A stretch of 64,000 bases of DNA from Nelumbo lutea (Eukaryota > Streptophyta > Magnoliopsida > Proteales > Nelumbonaceae), in assembly GCA_022828595.1 (NCBI GenBank), contig JAKGHH010000001.1, positions 121,160,999 to 121,224,998 of the forward strand, read 5' to 3'. Of the stretch, positions 62,035 through 64,000 are shown piece by piece (within the stretch, counting starts at the first letter, position 1; the number at the start of each line of letters is the position of its first letter). The notes under the pieces are model-generated. The model worked only from the letters and a program-made list of their open reading frames with translations. It was not told the DNA's origin and searched no databases. Position numbers and translations under genes: made by a program.

Positions 62035-62317
62035 ACATTATAAATTAATAAATATTCATTATATATAAATATATATATTTATAATATACTATTTAAAAAA
62101 TAATATTATATATATATTTCTAGTGTTTTATTATATATTTATTTATTTTTCTTTATATATATTATAAATAATTAAAAACCAAAAAATTGGTGAACCAAAC
62201 TAACAATTAATCAAACCAATCAACCAATTAACCGATTGATTTCAGTTACGAATTTTCCAAAAACCGATAACCTCAATTTGATTTAAAAAACAATCAACCT
62301 AACCGTGAGCGCCCCTA

Positions 62318-64000
62318 CTTTCTAAGAGTAGAGATGAATAAGTTAATTTCGTAAAAATTTAAGGGAAACTTTAATAAATTTATCCTTGAAAAAAACAAAT
62401 AAGTTTGAGATGTTAATTAACAATTAAATAATTGAATGGATATACGGAAAGGGTCCGCTCCATTTAGTTTTAGCCCAATGGATGTACATCACGAGGTTGT
62501 TGTGAGGGTCTTTGTCGGGAAACTATGAATGTGTGGCTATAGAAAGTCCGAGTACCTTCTATTTGACCTAACAAGAGCTGGGACTCAAGAAAGGCTTTTT
62601 ATTATTTATTTATTTATTTATTTTTTGGGAGGGGGAGGTTCATTAACCCAAAAGGGGATTAGTGGTAATTATCTTTTATGACCAAAATACCCTAACCTTT
62701 ATGCAAACAACTACGTGGCACGCTAGCAGCAATAGACATGATCCGGGTACGAAACAAGACCGTATCCTTCTACGGAACTGAGCTAGACTATACCTTACCC
62801 TAAGAAGATATATATCAGGAGTGACTAAAAGGAGACGCGACAAATCTAGTCAGAAGACCATCAGAATTTGATTGATCTATTCTGATTCCAAGGATCGCAC
62901 AAATGGTGTTTGGCTACTGGAAATATAAAATTGAAAATAATTGTACGACTTAAAAATCCGGACCCTGCTGGACCGGTTTGATTTGGCAATATTAAACCAC
63001 CTCCACGTGGCTCGAACATCCAACAAAACCTGTCGTCTAGCGATGGTACATAAACGACCGACTAGAAGGCCTCTCCCTTTCGCAAATAAATTAATTAATA
63101 AAATATTGTGAGTCCAGACAAGACCACGAGAGGATAATGGTGGTTTCGTTCAACACTCTAATGGAGCGGTTTCTCCCCTCCAGAGTGGTTTTCATACGCT
63201 GAGTCATCCCTTAAAACTGCTTTTCACTGTCTCGTCTCTCTCGCGCTTGGTTAACAACAATAACATAAAGGAGGAAACCGGCTTTACACAGAAGAGTACA
63301 CCTACACATAAGCGTACTTTTTTAGTTTTGTTTTGTAATTTTATTTTTATTTGAGTAATGTTGCTAAGAGTACTTGTGCAAATCTAGGTGGGATCCATTA
63401 ACTGTACACGTGGCGAGTCTTGATGTTGTTAGGGTTAATAAAAAAATAATACGAACAAAACAATGTTGATGTGGTGGTTACACTGTGTCATTTCCTCTAC
63501 GAGATCTTTACCCTTTTCACCCAACTTTTTATTTTTCATATTTTACAAAGGAAAAATGGAAAGAGACGGAGCGAAAGCGAGATACTGAAGGAAGGGGGTG
63601 ACTACGACCTCCGTAAACGTCGGTAGTCTTTGGCCGGGAAGAAAAAAAATAAAAAGGCGTCATGGCGTCTCTCATGCGTCAAATCAGCACAAGAAAACGA
63701 GGGAAACTCGAACGCCATAAAAAGCCGTGATCATCTGCAGCCAAAAGAAAAGCCGTGAGCATCAACTATTAGACAATTGTTTCTCGGTTTCTCTTTCTTA
63801 TTGCTGCTTGTGCTTTCTGGTCAGTAACCTGGAAGGCTGGAACCCACAGGTCACAGCCCTTTCGAAGTTTGAACTCTAGTTGAAGCTTTTTAGATTAACA
63901 AGCTTTTGATTGCGACTAGATGGAGTTATGAATTAATGAAATAATGGGTATTGGGTTTTTGGTGCATGAGACGAAATTAATAATGGACTTGCTTGTTTCT
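62318..64000. other. Intergenic DNA, possible gene start beyond the edge
   Basis: No coding region of useful size is present. From about 63400 the base composition is more mixed. A short frame (63662-63730, MASLMRQISTRKRG...) and pyrimidine-rich stretches near 63780-63815 could belong to the leader of a gene starting right of the window, but nothing proves it. Confidence 0.3.

Larger units (their letters stand above)
61258..62317. mobile_element. hAT-like relic containing a solo LTR
   Basis: The left end taggggtgagcg and the inverted right end taggggcgctcac are degraded terminal repeats. aaccaaa/ttggttt-rich subterminal DNA lies on both sides. Flanks gcttttaag and ctttctaag are similar. It was later hit by the LTR element now at 61325-61920. 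Confidence 0.5.

Overview
The window is nuclear DNA from a flowering plant. It is AT-rich and intron-bearing, packed with LTR retrotransposons, MITEs and microsatellites, and has very few genes. The species cannot be named from the sequence. The one convincing host gene is a four-exon bHLH transcription factor on the minus strand (51504-53101), of the bHLH93/bHLH61 type within the ICE-like group. No other protein gene is supported.

Left part (1-20.7 kb): a nest of transposable elements. A Mutator-like MITE (416-1449) carries a hAT-type MITE (433-955). A hAT-like relic (3591-19201) is split by a complete Ty3/gypsy Tat-type element (G1, 4319-18184, TSD ctttg) and by a small Mutator-type MITE (18869-19156). 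G1 has itself been invaded in gag by a non-autonomous LTR element in reverse orientation (7017-10539) whose LTRs carry a 49-bp minisatellite. G1 keeps gag, protease, reverse transcriptase, RNase H and integrase relics, plus an antisense gene between pol and the 3' LTR.

Middle (20.4-28 kb): Tourist-like MITEs, two LINE relics on opposite strands (one cut by a hAT MITE), two tandem long hairpins and one further hairpin.

28.0-44.0 kb: the two ends of a CACTA (En/Spm) transposon lie about 16 kb apart. Between them are a U6 snRNA pseudogene, a solo LTR (32571-33467) and a second complete Tat element (G2, 33937-43235, TSD caaac). G1 and G2 share several nonsense codons although they inserted independently, so both probably came from an already defective source and moved in trans. 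The antisense gene in both copies has a conserved short GT-AG intron.

44-64 kb: the bHLH gene, with no long LTR element near it. To its left lie two diverged direct copies of an unexplained ~1.2 kb non-coding block. MITEs, microsatellites and a solo LTR inside a hAT-like relic (61258-62317) fill the rest.

All boundaries were read by eye. Ones backed by target-site duplications are strong. Homology calls rest on recognised motifs, not on searches. I found no novel defence or metabolic system. The most interesting material is the antisense gene of the Tat elements, the shared nonsense codons, the shared LTR ends across families, the hairpins and the non-coding duplication.
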